The translations under genes were made by a program, and so were the position numbers. Source: Hymenobacter properus (GTDB lineage: Bacteria > Bacteroidota > Bacteroidia > Cytophagales > Hymenobacteraceae). Taken from it: DNA of 64,000 nt. The DNA lies in contig NZ_JADQDP010000001.1 of the NCBI RefSeq assembly GCF_015694735.1, positions 1,054,001 to 1,118,000 of the forward strand, given 5' to 3'. The notes beneath the pieces are model-generated. The model did not search any database. It saw nothing but the letters and a program-made list of their open reading frames with translations, and had not been told where the DNA came from. Shown here piece after piece: positions 33,703 through 44,468 of the stretch (position 1 is the first letter of the stretch; each line of letters starts with the position of its first letter).

Positions 33703-34506
33703 ATGGCGTACACCAACTGGCAAGCATTTGAGCCCCTGCCGGCGCTGCGGCACGTGGTGGACCATTACTGGGCTTTTGAGCCGGTAGCCGACGGAGAAGT
33801 GATGCGTCCGCAGGTTGTGCTGCCCTCGCCCACGCCTGCGCTTTTCTTTCGCTGCGCCGCTGCGCCGGGCCAGCCCGCTGCCGACTGGCTGTGCCGGCCG
33901 GCGTCGTACCAGCGGCTGGAGTTGCGGTGCTCGCCCGGCACGGGGCTGCTGGGCATCACGTTTCACCCCACGGGGTTTTACCGGCTGTTTGGCCTTTCGA
34001 TGACCCGCGCCGCCGAAGCCGGACCGGCGCTGGCTGGGCGCGCCGGCGCTTTTGTGCGGGCGCTGGCGGCGCAGCTGGCCAGTGTCCGCACTGCCGCCGC
34101 CCACGCCGCCGTCGCCGAGGCCCTGCTGCTGGCCGAAACCGGCCCCGATGAGTGGCCCACGGCCCTGGAGGCCTTGGCCGCCGGGGTGCTGCAGCGGCAC
34201 GGCCAGGTGAGCATCGACCAGCTGGCCGCCGGCGCTCACCTGTGCCGCCGACAGTTTGAGCGGAGGTTCCGGGAGGTGGTGGGCGTGGCACCCAAGCTGT
34301 TTGCCGAAATCAGCCGCTTCCGCTACGTGGTGGAGCAGCTGCAGGCCCAGCCGCTGGTGAACTGGCAGGACGTGACGCACCAGTGCGGCTACTATGACCA
34401 GGCGCACCTGATTCGGGATTTTCGGCGCTTTACGGGCCGCACGCCGGCTTCGTATTTCTTGCAGGAGCGGCAAGTCAGGGCTAAACTTTTACCAGAAAAT
34501 CAATAA
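33703..34506 (+). CDS. AraC-family transcriptional regulator
   Basis: 267 residues. The N-terminal half resembles the DUF6597-type sensor (HVVDHYWAFEPVADGEVM, VLPSPTPALFFR, GITFHPTGFYRLFG). The C-terminal AraC helix-turn-helix pair begins near 165 (ISIDQLAAGAHLCRRQFERRF read as VSIDQLAAGAHLCRRQ, and WQDVTHQCGYYDQAHLIRDFRRFTGRTPASYF). It precedes the two adhesin genes, so it may control them; it is separated by an AT-rich promoter region. The upstream stretch 33590-33700 is AT-rich without a clear consensus box. Confidence 0.9.
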   Translation: MAYTNWQAFEPLPALRHVVDHYWAFEPVADGEVMRPQVVLPSPTPALFFRCAAAPGQPAADWLCRPASYQRLELRCSPGTGLLGITFHPTGFYRLFGLSMTRAAEAGPALAGRAGAFVRALAAQLASVRTAAAHAAVAEALLLAETGPDEWPTALEALAAGVLQRHGQVSIDQLAAGAHLCRRQFERRFREVVGVAPKLFAEISRFRYVVEQLQAQPLVNWQDVTHQCGYYDQAHLIRDFRRFTGRTPASYFLQERQVRAKLLPENQ

Positions 34507-34816
34507 AAGTCGCATTTATACAATGCAATTTTTTATTGACAAATTACCTTTGTATTACTTCGAAGTTCGTGTTGCTGCCCCTCAGTTGTCGACCTGAGCC
34601 GTAGCCTCGGCCCCTGCTTTCTGCCGATTGTGCCTGCCCCGGAGGCAGGCTGGCGCATGCGTTTGGGCGGCCCACTGGCGCCCGTTGTCGCGCATCCGGT
34701 TTGTTGGTTCCGGCCGTCCCGCCCTGGCGGGGCCTGGGCCGGCGGGTACCTGCCTGGCAGTCCCACCCCGCGCTCTTTCACGCTCCCTTACTGCTTATTG
34801 TTAAACCCCATTCATC
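34507..34816. other. Leader of the adhesin gene with a -7 box
   Basis: 310 nt without a gene. It begins AT-rich and contains TACCTTTG at 34545-34552, an exact -7 element, giving a leader of about 260 nt to the ATG at 34817. The leader is GC-rich with local self-complementarity (CTGCCCCGGAGGCAGG near 34630). A short frame (34630-34881) is not convincing. Confidence 0.5.
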
Positions 34817-37800
34817 ATGGAGAAGCTATGCCCTACCCCTACACCTGCATGCTGCCACGCCACTGCGGGAACCCTTCCTAGTTGTTCAAATGCCCCGGCA
34901 GCCGCCGCGACCATGCTGCGCGCTGCTGGCCCCCGGCTGCCCTGGCTGGCGTTGCTGCTGGCTATATTCATTTCATTTGCGGCCGCAGCGGCGGCGCCAG
35001 CGCACCGGCCGGCCAGCAAGACCAAAACGGTGGTGGCGCTACACAAGCTGGGCGCATCGGTGGTTTCGGGCGGCGACTTTAGCCTCGATTTCGTGGCGGC
35101 GGCCCCCTACACCTACATCCACAGCACGGGCGGCGGCGCTTTCAACGACCGCACCATTGGCAAAAACATGGACGTGGTGGAGTCGTTGGAAGGCGGCGAT
35201 TTCACTTGCGGCGACGTGGTGACTTACCTCACCGAAATCACGGTGAACCCCAACGCGGCGGGCGTGCAAACCATCGCGCTGGACTATTCTTTCCTGGCCG
35301 ATGCCACCGGGCAGCCGGGCGTGGCGCTGGGCAGCTTCGGCACCGTGCAAGTGAACCGCGGGGTGGTGAGCAACGGCGCCGGGGCGGGCAACACCGACAG
35401 CGGCCTGATTGAAAACGCCGGCGGCACCAGCAGCGTGGCTACCCTCATCAACCCCCACCTGACGGGCCCGCTGTTCCAAAGCGGCAGCACTCTGGAGGGC
35501 ACCGTGACGCTGACCGGCCTTGACCCGGGCGAAACCCTGATTTTGCGGGTGGACGTGCGCATTGCCTGCAACCCCGGCAGCAGCCCCACCGGCAACCTGC
35601 AGGCCGCCATTGTGGCCGGGCGGGTGACGGCCCCGGCAGCTGATAACATCAACGTGGGCAAGCAGACGATTCCGTTCAAAAACGTGGACCGGATTATTTT
35701 CCCGTCCTGCCACCTACCGGCGGCCGGACCGGTGTGCGCCAGCGATGTTACGGTGCACACGGCCACGACCGACATTTCGGGCGCTACCTACACCTGGTCG
35801 ATTACCGGCAATGGGGTGATGGTGGTGAACGGGCAGGACGTGACGTCGACCGTCACCACGTCGGCGGGCACTACTTCCAGCGTGAGCGTGCGGGCCGGAA
35901 CTACCGGGAGCTATACCTTGACTGTCGTCATCAGCAAGGCGAGCTATGGCAACCAGCCGTGCTCGGTGTCGGTGCAGATTAACAGCATCAACCCGGGCAG
36001 CATCAGCGGCGGCGGCCCGGGCTGCGCGCCCTTCGACGCGCCACCCTTTGGCAGCACTGACGCCACTGGCGCGGGCACTATCAGCTACCAGTGGCAGAGC
36101 CGCACGGGCGCCAACGCCTTCGCCGACATTGCCAACGCCACGGGCCCCACCTACGACCCCGGCGCCCTGAGCGTGACCACTGACTTCCGCCGCATGGCCA
36201 TCAGCACCATCGCCACGGGCACAGCCGGCGCGGTGAGCTGCCCCGCCGCCAGCAACATCCTGACCATAACACCCAATGCGCTACCGGCCGTCTATACACT
36301 GACCGGGACCCCGTATTGCGACTATGGCACGCCGGCCGGCACCATTGGCCTGTCCGGCTCGGAGCTGGGCGTGAACTACGAGTTGTTCAACGGCGCTGCG
36401 TCGGTGAGCACGAAACAGGGCACCGGCAGCGCCCTGAGCTGGACCGGGTTGGGCGCGGGCACTTACTCAGTGGTGGCCACTAACACCACCACGCTGTGTC
36501 CCAGCACCTCGGGCACGGCCGCAGTGGTGGCCAATGCCCTGCCCACGGTTTATGCGCTGAAGGGCACTCCGTACTGCGACAACGGCACGCCGGCCGGCAT
36601 AGTGGACCTATCCGGCTCGGAGGTGGGCGTGAACTACGAGCTGTTTAACGGAGCCTCGTCGGTGAGCACGCAGGCCGGCACGGGCAACGCCCTGAGCTGG
36701 ACGGGCCTGAGCGCCAGCGCGGCCTATACCGTGGTGGCCACCAACGCCACTACGCTGTGCCCCAGCACCACTGGCCCAGCCACGGTAGTGGCTAAAGCCC
36801 TGCCCACAGGCGCACTCAGCGGCGGGGCCTCGCTTTGCATGGGCCAGGCCACCACGCTCCGAGTGGCCCTGACCGGTGCCCAACCCTGGTCCCTGACGTA
36901 CTCGGACGGTACCTCGCCCGTGACGGTGAGCGGCATCACGGCGTCGCCCTACACGTTCTCGGTGAGCCCCACGGCCGGCACTACCTACACGCTGACGGCC
37001 GTATCGGACGCCAACTGCTCGGGCACGCCCACCGGCACGGCCACCGTAAACGTGAGCACCTGCGACCAGTACTGCACGCTCACGCAAGGCTTCTACGGCA
37101 GCACCAACGGCAAGTATTGCAACGGGCAAACGGCGGTAGAACTCATCAGCAGCCTGCTCGCGCCGTCGCCGCTGGTCATTGGCCAAGGCACTACGCACAC
37201 CTTCATCATGACCTCGGCCCGGGCCGCCTGCCTCAACGCCAATATGCCCGCCGGTGGCAACCCCAGCGCCTTTCTGAACGCCACGGGCCCAGCCTACAAC
37301 ATGGCGTATGCCCTGAATTGCGCCATCAGCCCGCTGAATGTGCCGCTCAAGAAAGGCAAGTTCGACAATACGCTCCTGGGCCAGACTATTGCGCTGGGCC
37401 TGAACCAGCGGCTGGTGGGCAGTTCCGCCCTGAGCAGCCTCACCATCATGGCCCAATACATGACCACGCAGCCCTCCACCACCTGCGGCACGGGCGGCAT
37501 CCCAACCGGCAGCCCCGAGGTGTTCACCTTCCCGGCCTCGGCCGTGGGCTACACCGTGGGGAACCTCTATGACATGGCCAACCGCGCCCTCGGCGGCGAC
37601 AACTCCGCCCCCATGCTCTCGGTAGGCGACATGACCCAGGCCCTGGGGGCCGTCAACAACGGCTTCGACAAGTGCCGCTTCCTGCTGGGCTTCTCCAGCA
37701 GCATGCCCACGCAAAGCCGCACCGCGCTGGCCTCGGCCCCGGCCGCCGGCCCCGACGAGAGCCTGCACGCCTACCCCAACCCCTTCTCGGCCTCTACCGT

Positions 37801-38011
37801 GCTGCAGTTCACACTGCCGCAAGCCGCCAGCTACCAGCTCGCGGTGTATGACATCAGCGGCCGGCTGGTGGCCCGCGTGGCGAGCGGCAACGCCGAAGCC
37901 GGCGTGCGCTATAGCTTCCCGCTGGCCGGGGGCCTGCAGGAGGGCGTGTACATCGCCCGCCTGGTAACGGGCAAGAGCACTCAGGTTATCCGCCTGAACC
38001 TGATTAAGTAA
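34817..38011 (+). CDS. Large secreted adhesin-like protein with a type IX sorting domain
   Basis: 1064 residues. A hydrophobic signal core ([21 protein letters not shown]) ends near residue 60; a second ATG at 34913 would give a classic short signal peptide and may be the true start. Residues 65-300 form an unnamed N-terminal domain also seen in SprB-like Bacteroidota proteins. Residues 305-490 hold Ig-like/PKD-like modules. Two 86-residue repeats follow (nt 36281-36538 and 36539-36796, both with GTPYCD.GTPAG and [10 protein letters not shown]). A C-rich domain begins CTLTQGFYG (near 755) and is shared with the next giant protein. The end ([16 protein letters not shown]...) is a type A sorting domain. 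Confidence 0.85.
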   Translation: MEKLCPTPTPACCHATAGTLPSCSNAPAAAATMLRAAGPRLPWLALLLAIFISFAAAAAAPAHRPASKTKTVVALHKLGASVVSGGDFSLDFVAAAPYTYIHSTGGGAFNDRTIGKNMDVVESLEGGDFTCGDVVTYLTEITVNPNAAGVQTIALDYSFLADATGQPGVALGSFGTVQVNRGVVSNGAGAGNTDSGLIENAGGTSSVATLINPHLTGPLFQSGSTLEGTVTLTGLDPGETLILRVDVRIACNPGSSPTGNLQAAIVAGRVTAPAADNINVGKQTIPFKNVDRIIFPSCHLPAAGPVCASDVTVHTATTDISGATYTWSITGNGVMVVNGQDVTSTVTTSAGTTSSVSVRAGTTGSYTLTVVISKASYGNQPCSVSVQINSINPGSISGGGPGCAPFDAPPFGSTDATGAGTISYQWQSRTGANAFADIANATGPTYDPGALSVTTDFRRMAISTIATGTAGAVSCPAASNILTITPNALPAVYTLTGTPYCDYGTPAGTIGLSGSELGVNYELFNGAASVSTKQGTGSALSWTGLGAGTYSVVATNTTTLCPSTSGTAAVVANALPTVYALKGTPYCDNGTPAGIVDLSGSEVGVNYELFNGASSVSTQAGTGNALSWTGLSASAAYTVVATNATTLCPSTTGPATVVAKALPTGALSGGASLCMGQATTLRVALTGAQPWSLTYSDGTSPVTVSGITASPYTFSVSPTAGTTYTLTAVSDANCSGTPTGTATVNVSTCDQYCTLTQGFYGSTNGKYCNGQTAVELISSLLAPSPLVIGQGTTHTFIMTSARAACLNANMPAGGNPSAFLNATGPAYNMAYALNCAISPLNVPLKKGKFDNTLLGQTIALGLNQRLVGSSALSSLTIMAQYMTTQPSTTCGTGGIPTGSPEVFTFPASAVGYTVGNLYDMANRALGGDNSAPMLSVGDMTQALGAVNNGFDKCRFLLGFSSSMPTQSRTALASAPAAGPDESLHAYPNPFSASTVLQFTLPQAASYQLAVYDISGRLVARVASGNAEAGVRYSFPLAGGLQEGVYIARLVTGKSTQVIRLNLIK

Positions 38012-38031
38012 TCGGGCCCGCTCAGGATTGC

Positions 38032-38071
38032 GCAAAAAGAGCCGGCAGTGCCCACTGCGGGCTCTTTTTGC
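38032..38071 (+). terminator. Terminator of the first adhesin gene
   Basis: GCAAAAAGAGCCGGCAGTG pairs with CACTGCGGGCTCTTTTTGC with one mismatch, ending in a T-run. Confidence 0.85.
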
Positions 38072-38588
38072 GTGCCTGCCGGGGCGTTGGCTGCCTGTGA
38101 CCAGGGCAAAGCCAGCGCTAGCCAACATCGGAGCTGCATCGGCACCAGTTGTAGCTTTTGGTTATCCGGTACGGCGCATGGTTCTGATTACCAAACATTG
38201 GTTGGCTGGCTCGATGCGAATTTTTTGGAAATAATTTAAAAAATTTCTCTTAAATATCATACAAACCTGATATTCTCAACCCCTTGTTCACCCCTTAATA
38301 TATATTAATGCATATGTCAGTGTTTTAAATATTTTAATAAGCTCATCAATTGTAATTTTTCAGTCAGTTTTTGTACAATTTTAACTCCATCGAGTAGTGC
38401 TTTAGCTTTACATAAATGAGACTATTCAAATAATTTTTATACACATATGGAAAAATAATTATTTAGATTTGGCCCACACCCGCTGTTCAAGTACATGGTG
38501 ACGCCAGTGCTAAAATACCTTCCTCCCAGCCGTGCAGGATAAGTTGAACCATGATTCATAAAGCGTTGAATTTCATGGAACTTGTCTA
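38072..38588. other. AT-rich leader of the SprB-repeat gene
   Basis: About 515 nt; 38220-38470 is strikingly AT-rich (roughly 70 percent) in a GC-rich genome, full of A and T runs. A TAGCTTTA near 38404 resembles the -7 box with one mismatch. It probably contains the promoter and perhaps binding sites for regulators. I see no gene here. Confidence 0.5.
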
Positions 38589-41500
38589 ATGAATCACTTC
38601 TCAACTGCACTCCAAATGAATACACATCTCCAATACCCATCGCGCTTTGGTCTAACACCGGCAGATGGCAATCCGAAGGCCGGGCCGCTGGGCTGGCTGC
38701 TGCAGCGGTTGCTGCCCTTGCTGTGTACAGTGCTACTGCTGGGCGGCGCTGCCACCGCCAGCTACGGGCAATCCACCGACTTCCGGCAGTTTGCCAACGA
38801 ACCGGGCAACGAAGCCTGGATAAACTCGATTTTGCAGCAAAACAACTCGGTGTACTACGAGGGCACTTCGACGCTGCAGCGCCTGGTGCTGGTGGGCATC
38901 CCGACCACGTCGGGTAACCACCACGTGCTGCACTTCAGCCACCAGGCCACGAAAGGGGGCATTCACGCCTACGACTTCGTGACGGGCTACGACCAGGCCC
39001 TGGCCGACTACAATACCATCACGGGCGGGCCATTCACGGCGCTTTCGGTGGCGGGCAATGCGCTGGGGCCGCAGGCCACTGCGGCCATGGTGAATGCGCT
39101 GTATAACAGCAACCTCGCAGGTCCCAACAAGATGGTGGCGGCCAATGCGGTGGCGGCGAGTTATTCGTCGTTGCCAAACGCGCCGGCGGGAAACGTGGCG
39201 GCCAAAGTGGCGGTGTACGACGGCGCTAGCACCAGCAAGCGCGGTGTGCAGATTTATGGCAGCTCGCCCGTGACCAATGCTCACCTCGACCTGGTGAGCT
39301 ACTCCGGGGGCTCCGATATTTATGCTGACTACGACCTGCACTGGGATTCGGCCTCGCCGAACGTGCTTATTCTGATGGGTGGCCACTTGTCGGTGAGCGG
39401 CACGGGCGCGGCGGGCACGCTGTCGTATGGGCCGGGGCTGGGCTCGGGCTCCATCAGCGGGGGGCCGTACCACTTCAAGCTCGACAACGTGGACGGCATC
39501 ACTCTGGGCTCGCAGGACAACCAGATTAAGGGTACTGATATTCTGATGCCGCCCGCGCCCTCTTGTGCAATCTCGGGGCCGGCCACCATTTGCAGTGGGA
39601 GCACGGCTACTTTCACCGGCCCGGCCGGTATGGACAGTTATACCTGGACGCTTCTCAACAATACTTCGGGCAGTTCGTTTACCACTGCCACCAACCTGCC
39701 CAGCGTGAGTGTGCTGGCGGGCGGCACCAGCGGGTCGTATACCGTGAAACTGGTAACTACCCGCCTGGGCGTGACGTCGACCGACGTCTGCCAGAAGATA
39801 GTGAACGTGAACAAGGTCAGCTTGGCGGCAACGACTGTAAACGTGGCTTGCTTCGGCGGAAACACCGGCAGCATTTCGCTCACGGCTTCGGGCGGCACGG
39901 CTCCTTACACCTACGATTGGGGTGGCGGTATCACTTCCCAGAACCGGACCGGCCTCGCCGCCGGCACCTACTCCGTGACTGTGACGGACGCCATAGGCTG
40001 TTCGGCTTTTGCCTCCTACACCATCACGCAACCTGCTTCCGGGCTCACGGCCTCGGCGGCCAAAACCGATGTGAGCTGCAACGGCGGCACCGACGGCACC
40101 ATCACCCTCACCGTAGCCGGCGGCACGGCTCCCTACACTTACCTCTGGAATGGCGGCGCCACGTCGCAGAACCGCACCGGCCTCGGCGCTGGCACCTACA
40201 ACGTAACGGTCACCGACGCCAATGGCTGTACTGCCACCGCCTCGGCCACCATTGCGCAGCCGGCGCTGCTGACGGCTTCGGCTGCGAAGACGGACGTCAG
40301 TTGCTTTGGTTATGCCACTGGGACCATTACGCTCACGGTGGCCGGCGGCACCGCTCCCTACACCTATCTGTGGAACGGCGGGGCCACCACACAGAACCGC
40401 ACGGGCCTGGCCGCCGGTACTTACAACGTCACGGTAACGGATGCGAAAGGCTGTACGGCCACGGCCTCGGCCACCATCAGCCAGCCTATGCTCCTGACGG
40501 CCTCGGCGGTTAAAACCGATGTGAACTGCTTTGGCGGCACCAACGGCACCATCACCCTGACGGTGGCCGGCGGCACTTCGCCCTACACGTATCTGTGGAA
40601 CGGCGGGGCTACCACGCAGAACCGCGTCGGCCTTGGCGCCGGCACTTACAACGTGACGGTTACCGACGCCAACGGCTGCACGGCTACGGCATCGGCTACT
40701 ATTGCGCAACCGGCCGCCGCGCTTTCGGCCTCGGCTGCCAAGACGGACGTGAGCTGCAACGGTGGTAGCAACGGCACCATCACCCTCACGGTAACCGGGG
40801 GCACTTCGCCTTATACCTATCTGTGGAATGGCGGGGTAACCTCGCAGAACCGCAGCGGCCTGGCGGCCGGCACCTACAACGTGACCGTGACCGACGCGAA
40901 TGGGTGCACCACGACGGCATCGGCCACCATCGGCCAACCCGCACTGCTGACAGCTTCGGCCGCCAAGACGGACGTGAGCTGCTACAACGGCACCAACGGC
41001 ACCATTACGTTGACCGTAACCGGCGGCACGGCTCCTTATACCTACCTCTGGAACGGCGGGGCCACCTCGCAGAACCGCAACAACCTCAGCGCTGGCACCT
41101 ACAACGTGACCGTGACGGATGCCAACGGCTGCACGGCCACTGCTTCGGCCACCATCGGCCAACCCGCTCTCCTGACGGCTTCGGCTGCTAAGACCGACGT
41201 GAGCTGCTTCAATGGCACCAACGGTACCATCACCCTGACCGTGGCTGGCGGCACCGCCCCGTACACCTATCTCTGGAACGGCGGCGCCACTTCGCAGAAC
41301 CGCACGGGCTTAGCTGCTGGCACTTACAACGTGACTGTAACTGACTCGAAGGGCTGCACCGCTACTGCTTCGGCAACGATTAGCCAGCCGGTACTCCTGA
41401 CTGCCTCGGCAGCAAAAACCGACGTGAGCTGCTATAACGGGACCAACGGCACCATCACCCTCACGGTGGCTGGCGGTACTGCACCTTACACTTACCTCTG

Positions 41501-44402
41501 GAATGGGGGCGTAACGTCGCAGAACCGCTCGGGCCTCGCTGCCGGCACCTACAACGTGACGGTAACGGATGCTAACGGCTGCACCGCTACGGCATCGGCT
41601 ACCATTGTCCAGCCGGCTGCCGCTCTTTCTGCTTCGGCCGCCAAGACGGACGTGAGTTGCTATAACGGCAGCAATGGCACCATTACGCTCACGGTGACCG
41701 GGGGTACTGCTCCTTATACCTATGCCTGGAACGGCGGGGTAACCACCCAGAATCGCACCGGCCTGGCTGCTGGTACTTACAACGTGACCGTGACCGACGC
41801 TAACGGCTGCACGGCCACTGCTTCGGCTACCATCGGCCAACCTGCTCTTCTGACGGCTTCGGCCGCGAAAACGGACGTGAGCTGCAACGGTGGCAGTAAC
41901 GGCACCATCACCCTGACAGTGGTTGGTGGCACCTCTCCCTACACGTATCTGTGGAACGGCGGGGCCACGTCGCAGAACCGCTCAGGTCTGGCTGCCGGCA
42001 CTTACAACGTGACGGTTACCGACGCCAACGGCTGCACGGCCACTGCCTCGGCTACGGTTGGTCAGCCTGCCCTCCTCACGGCTTCGGCCGCTAAGACGGA
42101 CGTGAGCTGCAACGGTGGTAGCAATGGTACCATCACCCTAACCGTGGCTGGTGGCACCGCCCCGTACACGTATTTGTGGAACGGCGGCGCCACCACGCAG
42201 AACCGCTCGGGCTTAGCTGCTGGCACCTACAATGTGACCGTAACTGACTCGAAGGGCTGCACCGCCACCGCTTCGGCCACCATCGGCCAACCCGCACTGC
42301 TGACAGCTTCGGCCGCCAAGACGGACGTGAGCTGCTACAACGGCACCAACGGCACCATTACGTTGACCGTAACCGGTGGCACGGCACCTTATACTTACCT
42401 CTGGAACGGCGGGGCCACCTCGCAGAACCGTTCGGGTCTGGCTGCTGGCACTTACAACGTGACGGTAACGGATGCCAACGGCTGTACGGCTACGGCTTCA
42501 GCCACCATCGGTCAGCCTGCCTTGCTGACGGCCACCGCAGCTAAAACAGACGTAAGCTGCTACAACGGCACCAACGGCACCATTACCCTGACCGTAACTG
42601 GCGGCACCGCTCCCTATACTTACCTGTGGAACGGTGGGGCCACGTCGCAGAACCGCTCGGGTCTGGCTACTGGTACTTACAACGTGACGGTTACCGACTC
42701 GAAAGGCTGCACGGCTACTGCTTCGGCTACCATCGGTCAACCCATGCTCCTGACGGCTTCGGCCGCGAAAACGGATGTGAGCTGCAACGGTGGCAGCAAC
42801 GGCACCATTACGCTCACGGTGACGGGGGGTACTACTCCTTATACTTATGCCTGGAACAGTGGGGCAACCACGCAGAACCTCGCGAGCTTGCCTGCCGGCA
42901 CCTACAACGTGACCGTTACCGATGCCAACGGCTGCACGGCCACCGCTTCTGCCACGGTTGGTCAGCCCGCCCTCCTCACGGCCTCGGCTGCTAAGACCGA
43001 TGTGAGCTGCTTCGATGGCACGAACGGCACCATTACCCTCACCGTAACTGGCGGCACTATGCCCTACAGCTACCTGTGGAACGGCGGGGCTACCTCGCAG
43101 AACCGCACGGGCCTGGGCGCCGGCACCTACAGCGTGACGGTGACCGATGCGAAAGGCTGCACGGCCACCGCTTCGGCTACCATCGGCCAGCCTGAGCTGC
43201 TGACGGCTTCGGCTGTTTCGACTAACGAAACCTGCGCCAAAACCGACGGTACGGCTACGGCCACAGTTGCGGGGGGCACCGCGCCCTATTCCTACGCCTG
43301 GCGCCTCACCGGCCAGCCTGCAGTAGTGTCGACCACGCGCGTGGCTACTGGCCTGGTGGCCGGCGACTACACCGTGACCGTGACCGACTTCAACTCCTGC
43401 TCGACGACTGCTGCCACGAAGGTGGTGGCCGACAACTGCCTGGTGCAGCACTGCACCCTCACGCAGGGCGGCTACGGCAACGGCAACGGCGTCATCTGCA
43501 AGTACCCCGGCGTGCGCCGCACCCAGCTCATCACCAACCTGCTCAGCAGCGGGGGCGACCTGACGCTCGGGGTTTCGGGCCGCAGCATTACCTTCTCGGC
43601 TGCCACGGCATCGTCGGCTGCCCAGTGCATCATCGACGCCATGCCGGCCGGTGGCTCCGCTGCGGCGCTCCCCAGCATTGGCAATGCGAGCGGTTGCAGC
43701 TTGCCGGGTTCCGTGCTGAAAAACGGCAGGTTCAACAACGTGCTGATTGGCCAAACCCTGGCCCTGAGCCTGAACACGCGCCTCGACAACACCCTGGCCG
43801 ACGTGCCGCTGAGCGCTGTTATGACTTCGTATAATGCCCTGAGCTGCAGCGGGCCCGACCCGCTGGACCTGACCGGCATGACGAAGAACATCCCGGCCTC
43901 GGTGATGGGCAACTTGAGCCACATGGGCGCCACTCCCACGGTGGGTTCGCTGCTGACGCTGGCCAACAAGGCCCTCGGCGGCGCCTCCTATGCCAACGCG
44001 GGCGGCAACCCCAGCTTCTCCGAAATCAGCGGAGCGGCCGGCGCCATCAACGAGCTGTTCGACAACTGCCGCATGTTCCTGAACACGACTTCGGCCCAGC
44101 TGCGAGTGGCCCTTACGCCCACCACCAGCCCGAGCGTCGAAGCCACCTCGAACCTGCACGCTTACCCGAACCCGTTTGCGGCCACTACCACCCTGGAATT
44201 CACCCTGCCCCAAGCCACGCACTACTCCCTGGTGGTGTATGACGTGAAAGGCAGCGTGGTAGCCACCGTGGGCAGCGGGGTTGCCGAAGCAGGCGTACGG
44301 TACTCGTTCCCGCTGGGCGGCGCCCTGCAGGAAGGCATCTACCTGGCCCGCTTGGTGACCGACAAAACCACGCAAACCATCCGCCTGAACCTGATTAAGT
44401 AA
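38589..44402 (+). CDS. Giant SprB-repeat adhesin with type IX sorting domain
   Basis: 1937 residues. A long n-region precedes a hydrophobic signal (LLPLLCTVLLLGGAATASYGQ). Residues 58-320 form an N-terminal domain I do not recognise by name (FRQFANEPGNEAWI, HVLHFSHQATKGGIHAYDF). An Ig-like segment follows. Sixteen SprB-type units (PF13573) of about 75 residues begin near residue 410; units 2-15 are near identical, the first and last divergent. A Cys-containing domain (CTLTQGGYGNGNG...) resembles that in the previous adhesin, followed by the type A sorting domain ([18 protein letters not shown]...). SprB repeats occur in gliding-motility and surface adhesins moved by the T9SS motor. The protein is therefore likely a mobile or fixed surface filament. 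Confidence 0.93.
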   Translation: MNHFSTALQMNTHLQYPSRFGLTPADGNPKAGPLGWLLQRLLPLLCTVLLLGGAATASYGQSTDFRQFANEPGNEAWINSILQQNNSVYYEGTSTLQRLVLVGIPTTSGNHHVLHFSHQATKGGIHAYDFVTGYDQALADYNTITGGPFTALSVAGNALGPQATAAMVNALYNSNLAGPNKMVAANAVAASYSSLPNAPAGNVAAKVAVYDGASTSKRGVQIYGSSPVTNAHLDLVSYSGGSDIYADYDLHWDSASPNVLILMGGHLSVSGTGAAGTLSYGPGLGSGSISGGPYHFKLDNVDGITLGSQDNQIKGTDILMPPAPSCAISGPATICSGSTATFTGPAGMDSYTWTLLNNTSGSSFTTATNLPSVSVLAGGTSGSYTVKLVTTRLGVTSTDVCQKIVNVNKVSLAATTVNVACFGGNTGSISLTASGGTAPYTYDWGGGITSQNRTGLAAGTYSVTVTDAIGCSAFASYTITQPASGLTASAAKTDVSCNGGTDGTITLTVAGGTAPYTYLWNGGATSQNRTGLGAGTYNVTVTDANGCTATASATIAQPALLTASAAKTDVSCFGYATGTITLTVAGGTAPYTYLWNGGATTQNRTGLAAGTYNVTVTDAKGCTATASATISQPMLLTASAVKTDVNCFGGTNGTITLTVAGGTSPYTYLWNGGATTQNRVGLGAGTYNVTVTDANGCTATASATIAQPAAALSASAAKTDVSCNGGSNGTITLTVTGGTSPYTYLWNGGVTSQNRSGLAAGTYNVTVTDANGCTTTASATIGQPALLTASAAKTDVSCYNGTNGTITLTVTGGTAPYTYLWNGGATSQNRNNLSAGTYNVTVTDANGCTATASATIGQPALLTASAAKTDVSCFNGTNGTITLTVAGGTAPYTYLWNGGATSQNRTGLAAGTYNVTVTDSKGCTATASATISQPVLLTASAAKTDVSCYNGTNGTITLTVAGGTAPYTYLWNGGVTSQNRSGLAAGTYNVTVTDANGCTATASATIVQPAAALSASAAKTDVSCYNGSNGTITLTVTGGTAPYTYAWNGGVTTQNRTGLAAGTYNVTVTDANGCTATASATIGQPALLTASAAKTDVSCNGGSNGTITLTVVGGTSPYTYLWNGGATSQNRSGLAAGTYNVTVTDANGCTATASATVGQPALLTASAAKTDVSCNGGSNGTITLTVAGGTAPYTYLWNGGATTQNRSGLAAGTYNVTVTDSKGCTATASATIGQPALLTASAAKTDVSCYNGTNGTITLTVTGGTAPYTYLWNGGATSQNRSGLAAGTYNVTVTDANGCTATASATIGQPALLTATAAKTDVSCYNGTNGTITLTVTGGTAPYTYLWNGGATSQNRSGLATGTYNVTVTDSKGCTATASATIGQPMLLTASAAKTDVSCNGGSNGTITLTVTGGTTPYTYAWNSGATTQNLASLPAGTYNVTVTDANGCTATASATVGQPALLTASAAKTDVSCFDGTNGTITLTVTGGTMPYSYLWNGGATSQNRTGLGAGTYSVTVTDAKGCTATASATIGQPELLTASAVSTNETCAKTDGTATATVAGGTAPYSYAWRLTGQPAVVSTTRVATGLVAGDYTVTVTDFNSCSTTAATKVVADNCLVQHCTLTQGGYGNGNGVICKYPGVRRTQLITNLLSSGGDLTLGVSGRSITFSAATASSAAQCIIDAMPAGGSAAALPSIGNASGCSLPGSVLKNGRFNNVLIGQTLALSLNTRLDNTLADVPLSAVMTSYNALSCSGPDPLDLTGMTKNIPASVMGNLSHMGATPTVGSLLTLANKALGGASYANAGGNPSFSEISGAAGAINELFDNCRMFLNTTSAQLRVALTPTTSPSVEATSNLHAYPNPFAATTTLEFTLPQATHYSLVVYDVKGSVVATVGSGVAEAGVRYSFPLGGALQEGIYLARLVTDKTTQTIRLNLIK
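40044..43199 (+). repeat. Fourteen tandem SprB-type units of about 225 bp
   Basis: Units begin at 40044, 40269 and so on; 14 units equal 3156 nt, because two carry an extra codon (...QPAAA). Each encodes LTASAAKTDVSCNGGSNG and then TITLTV.GGTAPYTY. Unit consensus is almost constant in protein, but codons differ at many synonymous sites between units. Flanking divergent units lie at 39817-40043 and 43200-43439. Confidence 0.95.
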
Positions 44403-44426
44403 GCAGGCTCTGCGCGGTTTGCGCCC

Positions 44427-44462
44427 AAATAGCCGGCAGCTTTCGCTGCCGGCTATTTTTTT
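44427..44462. terminator. Bidirectional terminator after the giant adhesin
   Basis: AAATAGCCGGCAGC / GCTGCCGGCTATTT perfect 14-bp stem with a TTTC loop and T-run, between the convergent adhesin and TonB receptor genes. Confidence 0.85.
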
Positions 44463-44468
44463 GCCTTT

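Noticed and set aside
38733..41162. Long minus-strand frame opposite the SprB repeats
   Set aside because: It is a shadow of the repeat array: Gly/Arg/Ala-rich, repetitive only because the coding strand is.
40044..43199. CRISPR array or DNA-level satellite
   Set aside because: The period is 225 bp, in frame, and encodes a known SprB-type unit; no short repeat and spacer structure.
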